Source of the DNA: Duganella flavida
GTDB taxonomy: Bacteria > Pseudomonadota > Gammaproteobacteria > Burkholderiales > Burkholderiaceae_D
Assembly: GCF_009857445.1 (NCBI RefSeq)
Contig: NZ_WWCN01000003.1
Coordinates: 62,001 to 126,000, forward strand
Length of the DNA stretch: 64,000 nt
Direction of reading: 5' to 3'
Position numbers and translations under genes: made by a program. Under the pieces are notes generated by a model, which was not told the origin of the DNA, made no database searches, and saw only the letters and a program-made list of their open reading frames with translations. Below, piece after piece: positions 35,977 to 46,000 of the stretch (within the stretch, counting starts at the first letter, position 1; each line of letters begins with the position of its first letter).

Positions 35977-38577
35977 GTGAGGCACGTTTTGCAGAAACCA
36001 CAGCACATCCTGGCCATCCTGGCCGTGACCCAGCTACTCGCCTTGCCAGCCGCGCTGGCGCAGGACGCTACCCGTCATCCTTACCAGCTAGCCGGTGCGC
36101 CGCTGGACAAGATCCTGCTGCGCATCGCCGCCGAAAGCGGCGTGGCGCTGGCTTATGATCCCAAGCTGCTGGAGTCAGTGCGCTCTGCGCCGGTGAACGG
36201 CAATTTCAGCGCCACGGAAGCGATTACCCGGGCGTTGGAGGGTACAGGATTTGAGCTGGTCAGCACCGGTGGTGGCCGTACCCTGACTATCCGCCGTGCG
36301 CTGGCGGTGCCTGCGGTGGCGCGTCCTGCCGTGCAGGCGGTGATGACGCCGGTGGCTTTGCGTACGCCGGTTGCGGCTGTCGCGGCAGCGGAAGCACCGA
36401 ACACCGAAGTGCTTGCGCGGGTAACGGTGAACGGCGCCAGGCGCCCGGGTGCCAGCCATGATGCCGATGATGTGCAACGCGCGCCAACGGCATCGTACCG
36501 CGTGAGCGGCGAGCAGCTGGAAGAACAGAACCTCACTACACTGGAAGACTTGCAGCAGCTGGTGCCGGGACTGGTCATTCAAAGCACTGATCCTTCGGAT
36601 ACGCAAATCACCATCCGTGGTGTGGGCGACGGTGGTGGTCAGGCCAGCGGCGACCAGAATATCGGCATGCCGAGTAGCGTGGCGATTTATGTCGATAACG
36701 TGTATCTGCCACGCGCGGGCATGCTGAGTAGCGGCTTGGGCGACATCGAGTACGCCGAGGTGCTGAGCGGCGCGCAGGGCACGACATTCGGCGCCAACGC
36801 CACCGGCGGCGTGTTGAATATCCATACTCGCGCGCCGAGTTTTACGCCGGAGGCTTCGGCCTCGGTGTCGTATGGCCAGAACGGCTATACGCGAGGGCGC
36901 GCTTTGCTGTCGGGGGCTTTGTCCGATAACTGGGCCGGACGTTTGAACTTCGTCTACACCAATAACGACGGTCCGGTGACCAATGTCCGCAACGGCAATA
37001 AGCTGGCCGGTGTGACCAGCACCGGCGCACGCGGGCAGTTGCTGTACAAGCGTGGCGACAATTTTGACTTGCGATTGAGCGCTGACATCAACGTCACTAA
37101 CAGTGAGCCAACGCCGGTGCTGTTGTCGACCAATGTGTTCAGCGGCGTGGATAGCTTCCTCAAACACTCGGCGGCGGTAGGCAACCATGTGGTGTTTGGA
37201 CCGAATGTCGATCTGGATGATGAGAATAGCGTGCACGTAAAGCAGGGCGGTGCGTCGGTGGAAGCCAACTGGCGTTTCGACAACGGCTACAAGCTGCGCT
37301 CTGTGACGTCGTATCGTTTTTTCCGTTCCGATCCTAGCGTTGCTGATGGTTTGAGTGTGGGCGTGTACAACAACACGGGTACGCGGGTGTTGGACCGCAC
37401 TTGGTCGCAAGAACTGCGGCTTGATTCGCCCGCTGGCGAGAAGTTTGATTATGCGCTTGGCCTGACGTATCTGGGCGAGCATCTGGATACGCTGGCGCAC
37501 ACGCGCTATACCAACAACAAGCTGGCGGGCATTTATCTGGATTCGGCCAGCTACAACGGGCTGGATGTAATCCGCGTCGGCCAGCTGCATGACTATATGC
37601 TGTCGCCGTATGCGCAGGGCACGTGGCACTTTGCGCCAACGTGGGATCTGGTGGCCGGCGTGCGCGCGAATTACCAGGAGAAGGGCGGTTCGTTTGTGCG
37701 CTACAACCGCGCGGCTTTCAATTCGGGCTATCTGCAGGAGTATCACGTGCTGCCTTCGGGGACACTGGTGCTCAAGCACGAGTTGGCGCCAGCGTGGAGT
37801 ACGTATCTGGCTGGTTCGTATGGTGAAAAATCTGGCGGCTTGAATATTTCAGCCGGCGCGGCCAAGGCGGCTGGTTACGATACGCTGATCATCAAGCCGG
37901 AGAAGACCAAGAGCGCGGAGCTGGGTATCAAGGGTGCGCTGTTGGAGAACAAGGTGCGCCTGAGCGCCGATGTGTTCCTGACCGAGATTACGGATTTTCA
38001 GACGCAGGGTTATAACCCTGATGACCAGCAGACGTACTTGATGAATGCCGGTAGCTTCCGCTCGCGCGGTGCTGAGGCCAGCATTGCTGCCGCGGTGGCC
38101 AAGGGCTGGGAGGTGAACCTGGCTGGCGTTTATAACGACGCATATTACACGGACTACGCAACTGCGCGCTGCCCTGCTGAGGTGATCTTGTCGCCTAAGC
38201 CACCAGCATCGTGCAATTTGACCGGACAGCGAGTGTTCAATGCGCCGAAGACGACGTGGAATGCGAGCACGCGCTATGAATGGCGGAGCGAGAATGGACT
38301 CAGTAACTTTGTCGGCGCGCGCTATTCGTATCGTGGCTGGATGTATGGTGCGGTTGATAATTCGCGTCTGACGCGGGTGGATGGTTATGGCCTGGCGTCG
38401 TTTTCGGCGGGCTCGCGCGGGAAGCTGGGGCACGGGGAGTGGAGTGCTTCGGTGTGGGTGAACAATGCGTTTGATAAGCAGTATTACCGTCGCGTGGCGA
38501 GTGGTGACTATGGTTCGGTGTGGGCGTGGCTGGGCGAGTCGCGGACTGTTGGTGCGACGCTGTCGTACAAATATTGA
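35977..38577 (+). CDS. TonB-dependent receptor with STN signalling domain
   Basis: Outer-membrane transducer/transporter of 866 residues from the GTG at 35977. A TTG at 35989 with GAGG seven bases upstream is an equally good start. A signal peptide (ILAILAVTQLLALPAALA) is followed by an STN domain at about 38-104 (YQLAGAPLDKILLRIAAESGVALAYD). An Ala/Val/Pro-rich linker leads to a TonB-box-like LARVTVNG near residue 147. The plug has ITIRGVGDGG, YVDNVYLPRAG, YAEVLSGAQGTTFGANATGGVLNI. The barrel ends in GATLSYKY with the C-terminal aromatic residue. The FecI/FecR genes upstream and the lyase-like gene 12 bases downstream suggest it imports or senses a plant-derived glycan fragment rather than iron. 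Confidence 0.93.
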   Translation: MRHVLQKPQHILAILAVTQLLALPAALAQDATRHPYQLAGAPLDKILLRIAAESGVALAYDPKLLESVRSAPVNGNFSATEAITRALEGTGFELVSTGGGRTLTIRRALAVPAVARPAVQAVMTPVALRTPVAAVAAAEAPNTEVLARVTVNGARRPGASHDADDVQRAPTASYRVSGEQLEEQNLTTLEDLQQLVPGLVIQSTDPSDTQITIRGVGDGGGQASGDQNIGMPSSVAIYVDNVYLPRAGMLSSGLGDIEYAEVLSGAQGTTFGANATGGVLNIHTRAPSFTPEASASVSYGQNGYTRGRALLSGALSDNWAGRLNFVYTNNDGPVTNVRNGNKLAGVTSTGARGQLLYKRGDNFDLRLSADINVTNSEPTPVLLSTNVFSGVDSFLKHSAAVGNHVVFGPNVDLDDENSVHVKQGGASVEANWRFDNGYKLRSVTSYRFFRSDPSVADGLSVGVYNNTGTRVLDRTWSQELRLDSPAGEKFDYALGLTYLGEHLDTLAHTRYTNNKLAGIYLDSASYNGLDVIRVGQLHDYMLSPYAQGTWHFAPTWDLVAGVRANYQEKGGSFVRYNRAAFNSGYLQEYHVLPSGTLVLKHELAPAWSTYLAGSYGEKSGGLNISAGAAKAAGYDTLIIKPEKTKSAELGIKGALLENKVRLSADVFLTEITDFQTQGYNPDDQQTYLMNAGSFRSRGAEASIAAAVAKGWEVNLAGVYNDAYYTDYATARCPAEVILSPKPPASCNLTGQRVFNAPKTTWNASTRYEWRSENGLSNFVGARYSYRGWMYGAVDNSRLTRVDGYGLASFSAGSRGKLGHGEWSASVWVNNAFDKQYYRRVASGDYGSVWAWLGESRTVGATLSYKY

Positions 38578-38589
38578 GGAGTTGGTGGC

Positions 38590-41500
38590 ATGAGTGAATC
38601 GCTCAAAAGGCGGCAGTTCTTCAAACTCGCCGCGCTGCTGACCGGCGGTGCGGCGGTGGTTCCTGCGGACGCTGGCGATACGCCGGCGAAAAGCGGCTTG
38701 CATAAAAAGGCACCCAGCGACGCCGCGCCGCAGCCGGGAGAAACGCCGCTGCACTGGCTTGACGGCGAAGCGCCCGCCAGCTTCAAAGGCGCGACATGGG
38801 GTATCCCCTGGCCCCAAGGCCGGCTCCCCGCCGACACCACATTCGAACTCCGTCCCGCCATCGTCGCCCCTCCCGACCACGCCGCGTCCAGCACCGGCAG
38901 CGGCACCGCCAAAGGCAGCGGAACCAGCATCGGCGTCGAGAAGCCGCAGGGGCTTGCAGGCCGCCGCACGGACGCCAGCCACCAGCTCCGTGGCGTCGCT
39001 GGCCCGGAAGCCGCCGCAGTGCGTGTGCAATCGTGGCCGCTTGCGTATTGGCCGGACGGCACGCTCAAATGGACGGCCCACGCGTTGCCGCCTGCTGCCG
39101 ACAGCGCGCTTCCGGGTGGCCACTACACGCTCCATCCGCAGCTAGTCGCAGCCGACCGCTCGCCAGTCGTCAGCGCCTCCGCCGCCGCAGTTCGCCCGCC
39201 TGACGACGCGTTGCTGGCGGATGAGGGGCGCGAGGCAATTCTGATTGATACGGGACCGTTGCGCTGCACGCTGGCGCGGCAAGGTTCTGTTCTGGTAGAC
39301 GCAGTTCTGCGTGAAGGCAAGCCGCTGCTTCGCAATGGCCGCTTGATCCTGCTAGTCGACAGCGCAGCGGACGATGAAGCCACCGACACCAAACGGCGCG
39401 CATACGACAGCACCATCACATCAACTACGCTTGAACAAAACGGCCCGCTGCGCGCCGTAGTTCGTATAGACGGCACGCACCAACACACAGACGGCAGCAA
39501 ACTATTACCGTTCACTGTACGTCTCTACTTCTACAAAAACTCCGACGCCATCCGCATCGTGCACACGCTCACCTACGACGCCGATCCACAGCAAGCCTTC
39601 ATTCGCGGCGTCGGCCTGCGCTTCAACGTCCCGCTGGCCGCCTCGCTACACGACCGTCACATCAGACTAGCAGGCGCCAACGGCGGCATCTTCGCCGAAG
39701 CCGTCCAAGGCCTGACCGGCCTGCGACGCGACGCCGGCCCCGCCGCTGAAGCACAATTGCAAGGACGCGCCGCCATCGCCTTGCCAGAAAACGTTAGCAA
39801 AAACCTGCACTACATACCAGCCTTCGGCAGCTATACACTGCTGCAAGCGCACCCGGACGGCTACAGCATCACCAAGCGCACCGGCAAAACCAGCGGCTGG
39901 ATCCACGCCGCCAGCGGCCAGCGTGCCAGCGGCACCGGCTACCTCGGCACGCCCGACGGTGGTGTCGCTTTCGGCATCCGCAATTTCTGGCAAAGCTACC
40001 CGGCACAAATCGATATCCGCGACGCCGAAACAGCAGAAGCCACGGTCACGCTCTGGATGTGGGCTCCACAAGCGCAAGCGATGGACCTGCGCTTTTACCA
40101 CGACGGCATGGGTGAGATCGACCACGCCAAACAACGCGATGCCCTCGACATCACCTACGAAGACTACGAACCAGGCTTCGGTACACCATACGGCATCGCC
40201 CGCACCAGCGAACTGGAATTGCAACTGCTGCCAGCCACACCATCCAACGCAGAACTGGCGGCAATCAGCCATCGCATCCAGTCGCCGCCGATATTGACAA
40301 CATCGCCCGAACGCCTGCACAGCGCCGGGATCTTCAGCGAATACTGGCACCCAGCAGCGCCACAGCCCACCAAACTCGATCAGCAACTGGCATGGGCCTT
40401 CGATTTCTACAAAAATCAAATAGAAGACCGCCGCTGGTACGGCTACTGGGACTACGGCGACGTAATGCATACCTACGACCAACAACGCCACGTTTGGCGC
40501 TACGACGTCGGCGGCTTCGCCTGGGATAACTCGGAACTCAGTACCGAAATCTGGCTGTGGCATTACTACCTGCACAGCGGCCGCGCCGACGCTTTCCGCG
40601 TGGCCGAAGCCATGACCCGCCACACCGGCGAGGTCGATATCCACCACATCGGCCCATACAGCCCGCTCGGCACGCGCCACGGCGTGCAGCACTGGGGCGA
40701 CAGCGCCAAACAGTTGCGCGTCTCCACCGCCATCAACCGGCGCTTCTTCTACTACCTGAGCGCAGATGAACGCGTGGGCGACCTGCTGCGTGAACAGGCC
40801 GACGCGGTAGACCGCCTGCGCACCATTATCCCCGGCCGAAAAATTGGCCAGAAAGCGCCGCCCAGCGAGCCGGATACTCACGCCAGCGTGGCCTTCGGCA
40901 CCGACTGGGGTGCGGTGGCCGCTGCATGGTTCACTGAATGGGAGCGCAGCGGCCAGCCGCACTATCGCGACAAACTGTTGGCGAGCATGGCCAGCATCGC
41001 CGTCCAACCGTTAGGCTTCTTCGCCGGCGGTGGCGTCATGGACTTGCGTAGCGGCGCCTATCTGCCGGACCCGGATGCGAAGATCAATGTCTCCCACCTG
41101 AGCGCCGTCTTCGGCCTGCCGGAAATCGCCAGTGAGTTGATCCGCACCGTGCCGCAGCCTGCCTTCCGCGATGCGTGGCTGCGCTACTGCCGCCTGTACA
41201 GTGCCAGCGCGGAAGAACAGAAAGCAGAACTTGGCCAAGACCTTGGCAAATTGAACCTGGGGCAGGGCCACGCACGCCTGCTGGCGTATGCCGCCATTCA
41301 GCGACAGGACGGCGCGATGCTGAAGCGCGCGTGGGCGCAATTCTACGAGGGCCGCGCCGGACTACGCGACAAGGACCTGGTCTCCGGGCGCGTTAAACCG
41401 CCGCAGGTGCTCAACGAAGTGGAGGAAGCGCCATCACTGTCGACCAACGCAGTCGCGCAGTGGGGCTTGGGCGCTATTGGCCTGCTGGCGCTCGAAGCGC

Positions 41501-42093
41501 AGGACCGCACGCTGGTGCGCGACGATTTTGCGCGTTTCGATCCACAAGTTTGGGCGGTGGAGGCGGAAGCTGGCAACCACACGGCGGCAGCGTACGTGGA
41601 GCACGGCGCGTTGGTGCTGAACGCGGAGCGCGGCTTGACGGTCTGGCTGCGCAAGCAGCTGCTGGGCCACTACGAAATCAACTTTACCCGCACCGTGCTG
41701 GCCGACGCGCGGTTGTCGGACTTGAACTTCTTCTGGGAGGCGCAGCTGCCGCAGGGCTTCCGGCAATCCGGCAAACTGGAAGAATACGACGCGCTAAGCC
41801 TGTTCTACGCCGGCATCGGCGGTAACACCAACAGCACCACGCGCTTCCGTTACTACGACGGCAGCGGCATGCGCAAACTGCTGCAGGAGTACACGGCACC
41901 GGAGTATCTGCTGAAGGCCGGTCACCCTTATCACATCCGTATCGTGGTGGATGCACGCGGCACCCGCCTGTACGTGGATGAGAAAGAGTACTTCTCAGCC
42001 CCAGGCCCGCTGCTAGGCGGTGGCTACTTCGGTTTCCGTACCACGCAGTCGCGCCAGAGGGTGGAGCACTTTACAGTACGGCGTGTGGCTTAG
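38590..42093 (+). CDS. PL26-like exo-rhamnogalacturonan lyase family protein, Tat-exported, with C-terminal DUF6250-like domain
   Basis: Large predicted periplasmic enzyme of 1167 residues. A twin-arginine signal (KRRQFFKLAALLTGGAAVV, Arg7-Arg8) opens it. The N-terminal RIFT-barrel-like part has WGIPWPQGRLP and QSWPLAYWPDGTLKWTAHALP, the pattern of the PcRGLX/YetA family, with an inserted Ser/Gly/Thr-rich stretch at about 97-118. A central alpha-helical barrel-like region runs from about residue 600 (YGYWDYGDVMHTYD, WDNSELSTEIWLWHYYLHSGRADAFRVAEAMTRH). The last about 190 residues (DDFARFDPQVW, LSDLNFFWEAQLPQGF) resemble DUF6250, a sandwich domain common with glycan enzymes. Family members attack rhamnogalacturonan, but activity here is inferred. 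Base composition in the middle differs from its neighbours. It overlaps the next gene tail to tail by 23 bases. Confidence 0.8.
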   Translation: MSESLKRRQFFKLAALLTGGAAVVPADAGDTPAKSGLHKKAPSDAAPQPGETPLHWLDGEAPASFKGATWGIPWPQGRLPADTTFELRPAIVAPPDHAASSTGSGTAKGSGTSIGVEKPQGLAGRRTDASHQLRGVAGPEAAAVRVQSWPLAYWPDGTLKWTAHALPPAADSALPGGHYTLHPQLVAADRSPVVSASAAAVRPPDDALLADEGREAILIDTGPLRCTLARQGSVLVDAVLREGKPLLRNGRLILLVDSAADDEATDTKRRAYDSTITSTTLEQNGPLRAVVRIDGTHQHTDGSKLLPFTVRLYFYKNSDAIRIVHTLTYDADPQQAFIRGVGLRFNVPLAASLHDRHIRLAGANGGIFAEAVQGLTGLRRDAGPAAEAQLQGRAAIALPENVSKNLHYIPAFGSYTLLQAHPDGYSITKRTGKTSGWIHAASGQRASGTGYLGTPDGGVAFGIRNFWQSYPAQIDIRDAETAEATVTLWMWAPQAQAMDLRFYHDGMGEIDHAKQRDALDITYEDYEPGFGTPYGIARTSELELQLLPATPSNAELAAISHRIQSPPILTTSPERLHSAGIFSEYWHPAAPQPTKLDQQLAWAFDFYKNQIEDRRWYGYWDYGDVMHTYDQQRHVWRYDVGGFAWDNSELSTEIWLWHYYLHSGRADAFRVAEAMTRHTGEVDIHHIGPYSPLGTRHGVQHWGDSAKQLRVSTAINRRFFYYLSADERVGDLLREQADAVDRLRTIIPGRKIGQKAPPSEPDTHASVAFGTDWGAVAAAWFTEWERSGQPHYRDKLLASMASIAVQPLGFFAGGGVMDLRSGAYLPDPDAKINVSHLSAVFGLPEIASELIRTVPQPAFRDAWLRYCRLYSASAEEQKAELGQDLGKLNLGQGHARLLAYAAIQRQDGAMLKRAWAQFYEGRAGLRDKDLVSGRVKPPQVLNEVEEAPSLSTNAVAQWGLGAIGLLALEAQDRTLVRDDFARFDPQVWAVEAEAGNHTAAAYVEHGALVLNAERGLTVWLRKQLLGHYEINFTRTVLADARLSDLNFFWEAQLPQGFRQSGKLEEYDALSLFYAGIGGNTNSTTRFRYYDGSGMRKLLQEYTAPEYLLKAGHPYHIRIVVDARGTRLYVDEKEYFSAPGPLLGGGYFGFRTTQSRQRVEHFTVRRVA

Positions 42094-43021
42094 GCCAGGC
42101 AGCAATGGGACCCGTCGCGCGCCATTCGACGCGGTTGCGGCCGGACTTCTTGGCCTGGTACAGCAAGGTGTCCGCTGCGGTGAACAGTTCCGCGCTGCTT
42201 TCCGGCGCGGCGCCGTCCAGCGTTGCTCCGCCTGCGCTTACCGTCAACATTGGCGCCACCGAAGAAGCTTCGTGCGGGATTTGCAGTTCCGTGATCGCCG
42301 CGCAGATGGCGCTCACCACTTGCTGCGCCTGGGCCGCTTCGGTGTCGGGCAGCAGCAGCACCAGTTCTTCACCACCGTAGCGCGCGGCCAGGTCGGCCGG
42401 ACGGCGCAGGCCTGCGGCTGCGGTTCGCGCCACGGCGCGCAGCGCGCGGTCGCCGGCCGGATGGCCGTAATGGTCGTTGTACTGTTTGAACGAGTCGATA
42501 TCCAGCAAGGCCAGCGACAGCGGGCGGCCGTTGCGGCGGCTGCGCTGCCATTCGGCTTCGTAGACTTCGTCGAAGCGGCGGCGGTTGGCCAGCTCCGTCA
42601 GGCCGTCGACGTGGGCCAGGTGTTCCAGCATGCGGCGCTGGCGCACCATCTGCAAATGCATGGCCACGCGCGCCATCACCACGGTTTCGTTGAACGGCTT
42701 GGAGATGTAGTCGGCCGCGCCCATTTTCAGGCCGTTGGCCTCATCCTCCGGGCGGGCAAGGCCGGAAATGAACATCACCGTGATGTGCGCCGTCTGGGCG
42801 TCGGCACGCAGGCGGCGCAGCACTTCGTAGCCGTCCATGTCCGGCATCACCACATCCAGCAGGATCAGGTCCGGCAGGTGACGTGCGGCGCGTTCCAGCG
42901 CTTGCAGGCCGTTCTTTGCCAGCAGCACGGTGTGCTCAGGCTTGAGCAGTTCTGCCAGCACTTGGCGGTTGACGATGTCGTCGTCGGCCACCAGTACTTT
43001 TTGAGGTCCCGCAAAATTCAT
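42071..43021 (-). CDS. Response regulator with diguanylate cyclase output (REC-GGDEF)
   Basis: PleD/WspR-like protein of 316 residues making cyclic di-GMP when phosphorylated. The receiver has acidic residues DDD at 13-15 and phospho-acceptor Asp56 (LILLDVVMPDMDG), with Lys108 (ISKPF). The GGDEF domain (about 135-300) has active-site motif GGEEL at 216-220. An RxxD allosteric inhibition site (RPAD, 207-210) lies five residues before it, so product inhibition should be intact. Its ATG overlaps the stop of the DISM kinase (ATGA at 43018-43021), which marks that kinase as the phosphoryl donor. Confidence 0.94.
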   Translation of the reverse strand: MNFAGPQKVLVADDDIVNRQVLAELLKPEHTVLLAKNGLQALERAARHLPDLILLDVVMPDMDGYEVLRRLRADAQTAHITVMFISGLARPEDEANGLKMGAADYISKPFNETVVMARVAMHLQMVRQRRMLEHLAHVDGLTELANRRRFDEVYEAEWQRSRRNGRPLSLALLDIDSFKQYNDHYGHPAGDRALRAVARTAAAGLRRPADLAARYGGEELVLLLPDTEAAQAQQVVSAICAAITELQIPHEASSVAPMLTVSAGGATLDGAAPESSAELFTAADTLLYQAKKSGRNRVEWRATGPIAAWPKPHAVL

Positions 43022-46000
43022 GCGCTAGGTTCCAGTTCAATTTGCAGTGCGCGCGACAGGGCGTCCAACGGCGCCAGCGCTGCATGGTATTCGATGTCGT
43101 CCACGGCGTGCTGCAGCGCCGCCGCCAGTGCTGCATGGCGCTGCAACAGCGGCAGCGCGAGCAGCTCGGCCAGCACGTCTTCGGCGCGCGCGTCATCGCT
43201 GCGCAAGTAGGCTTCCAGGCGGGTAATCAGCAGTGGGGCGTCGCTGTCGCGGTAGCGTAGCGGTGCCGGCGCCTCGCCCAGTTGCGCCAGGCCGCCAACC
43301 ACCAGCTCAAGACCGTCCGCCAGTTCGCTGGCGAGCATCGGAATGCGGTCGCTGCGCTGGTTGCGCAGCGCCTGTTCCAAAGCCTGGGCTTGTGACGCCA
43401 GATGGAAGGCGCCGATGTAGGCGGCGGTCGATTTCAGGTTATGCGTCAGGCTATGCAGCACTTCATGGTGCCCGCTGGCGAGGGCTTCGCGCACGGTCTG
43501 CGCGGCCGGCTGGTACTCTTGCAGGAAGCCGCGTATGCGTTTGTCGAGGCGTCCGCGCTGGCGCTCCACGCCGTCCAGCGCCAGTTGCCAGTCCACGCCC
43601 GGTATCGACGGCAGCGGTGCGCTGGCGCCCATGTAATCAGCTGGCGGCGGGGCGATTTGCATGGCGGCGCTGGCCTGCGCGCGGCGGGCGGCCAGGCGCG
43701 ACGGTGGTATCCATTTGATCAAGGCGCGGAACAGCTGCTCCGGCGCGATCGGCTTAGTAATGTGATCGTTCATGCCGGCGGCCAGGCTTTTGTCGCGGTC
43801 TCCGGCCATGGCGTAGGCGGTCATGGCGACGATAGGCAGGTGTTGGCAGCGCGGCATGGCGCGGATGCGGCGGGTGGCGGTGAGTCCGTCCATTTCGGCC
43901 ATCTGCACGTCCATCAGTATCAGGTCGTAGTCGCTTTGTTCGGCCATGCGTACCGCTTCGCCGCCATGTTCGGCGATGTCGATCTGCAGGCGCGCGGCGG
44001 ACAGGAAGTCCAGCGCCACCTCGCGGTTGTTGGCGTTGTCCTCGACCAGCAGGATGCGTGCGCCATCCAGCGCCGACAAGTCGCGCAGCGCGAAGCTGGC
44101 ATTGTCGGAGCGTCGCATTTCACGTGCAGGCTGCTGGTGATGATGCAGCGGCCAGCCGACCGGCATATCGCTGCTTTCGGCGATGCCCAGACGGACGATG
44201 AAACTGAAACGGCTGCCGATGCCCGGCGTGCTGACGACTTGTATGTCGCCGCCCATCAGCTCCACCAGCTGGCGTGAGATGCTCAGGCCAAGGCCGGTGC
44301 CGCCGTATTTGCGCGTGGTGGTGGCGCCAGCCTGGTGGAAGGACTGGAACAGGCCCTCGACCTGCGACGGACGCATGCCGATGCCGGTGTCGCTAACCGA
44401 GAAGCGCAGCGCCACCGTGTCCGCCGTCTTGTCCATCAATTCAACGGCGACGATGATTTCGCCGCGCTCCGTGAATTTGACGGCGTTGCTGGTCAGGTTG
44501 ATCATCACCTGGCTCAGTCGCAGCGGATCGCCGACTAGCCGTCCCGGCACGCTGCCGTCGACGCGGATTTTCAATTCCACGCGGGCGGCGTCGGATTTGA
44601 TCACGGTCAGGCTGGCCAGGTGGTCCAGCATCTCCTGCAGTTCAAACGGCGCGGACTCTAGTCCCAGCTTGCCAGCTTCGATCTTGGAGAAGTCGAGGAT
44701 ATCGTTGATCACGGCCAGCAGATGCTCACCCGCGCCGAGAATCTTGCCGAGATAGTTTTGCAGCTTGGGATTGGGCTCCGTCATCAGCGCCAGGCGGCTC
44801 ATGCCGATGATGGCGTTCATCGGTGTGCGGATTTCGTGGCTCATGTGAGCCAGGAATTCGGACTTGGTGCGCGTGGCTTCCTCTGCGCGCAGCATGGCGG
44901 ACTGCATGGCCTTGGTGCGCAGGCCGAGGATGCGGGTGAACACCAGCATGTCGAACATATTCCCGAACTGTAGCGCGTGCATAGTCCAGAAATTGGCGTC
45001 CACCTTACCGCTGATAACCTGGCTCAGTACCGCCGACGAAGCAAAGCTCACGCCCCAGCCGATCAGGAAGTAGATGCCGACCAAATCGCCGCGCCGCGCG
45101 CGGAAGTAAGCACCGGGCAGGCCAAGCAGCATCGGCGTTACGCCCAGCGTGCTGACCACAATTACCAGCGTTTCCACGCTCATGATGTTGGTGATGTAGG
45201 CGAGGGCGCTGGCCACGCACAGGATGGCGCCAGCTTTCATCAGGCGGCTGAAGACGCGGTCCTTGCCTGGCCGCGCCAGCGCCTGTTCAACAAACAGGTA
45301 GGCACCGCAGGACGCCATCAAGGCGAAGAAGCCGCCGGCGTGGATGCTCATCCACGCATTGTTCTTCCACAGGTATTGGTTGCCAAGACCGAAGAACTCG
45401 ACCGAGAACAGCGTGGTACCGAGTACCAGCAAGGCGAACTTGCCGTACAGCGGCTCGCGCAGCGAACTCCATTGGGCAAGGCTGTACAGCAGCAGGCACA
45501 GACTCAGGCCGGTCAGTACGCCTTGCAACATTTGCTCGTTGAGCGCCGCGCCATGGAAGTTGGCCGGGCGCGCAAGGCTGACCGGCAGTATCATCGCGCC
45601 TTCGTTCTGCACGCGCAGCAGCAGGATGTGCTCAGGGCCGGGCGTGAGGTGCAACAGGGCCGCCGGCACGCGGCCGCGCGCTACGCCGTCGGCATCCGGC
45701 TGCAGGTTGCCGATCACCTGGTGCTGTGCGATGGCGCCGTTGGTGGCGACGTAGACGTCGATGCGGTTCAGCACCGCGTAGTCGATATTCAGGATCCACT
45801 CGCCGTCGCTGCCGGCCGAAACGGCGACGGGAATGCGCAGCCAAACCACGTCTTTGTGCACGCCGAGTGTGGCGTAAGCGGAGTTGGGAATGGCGTAATG
45901 CTCGATGGCGGCCAGCGCCGCTTCCGGCGTCATCTTGCCGCCGGCGTCGGACATGATGCGCACCACCGGCCACGCTTCGGCGTAGTCGCGCTGCGCATCA

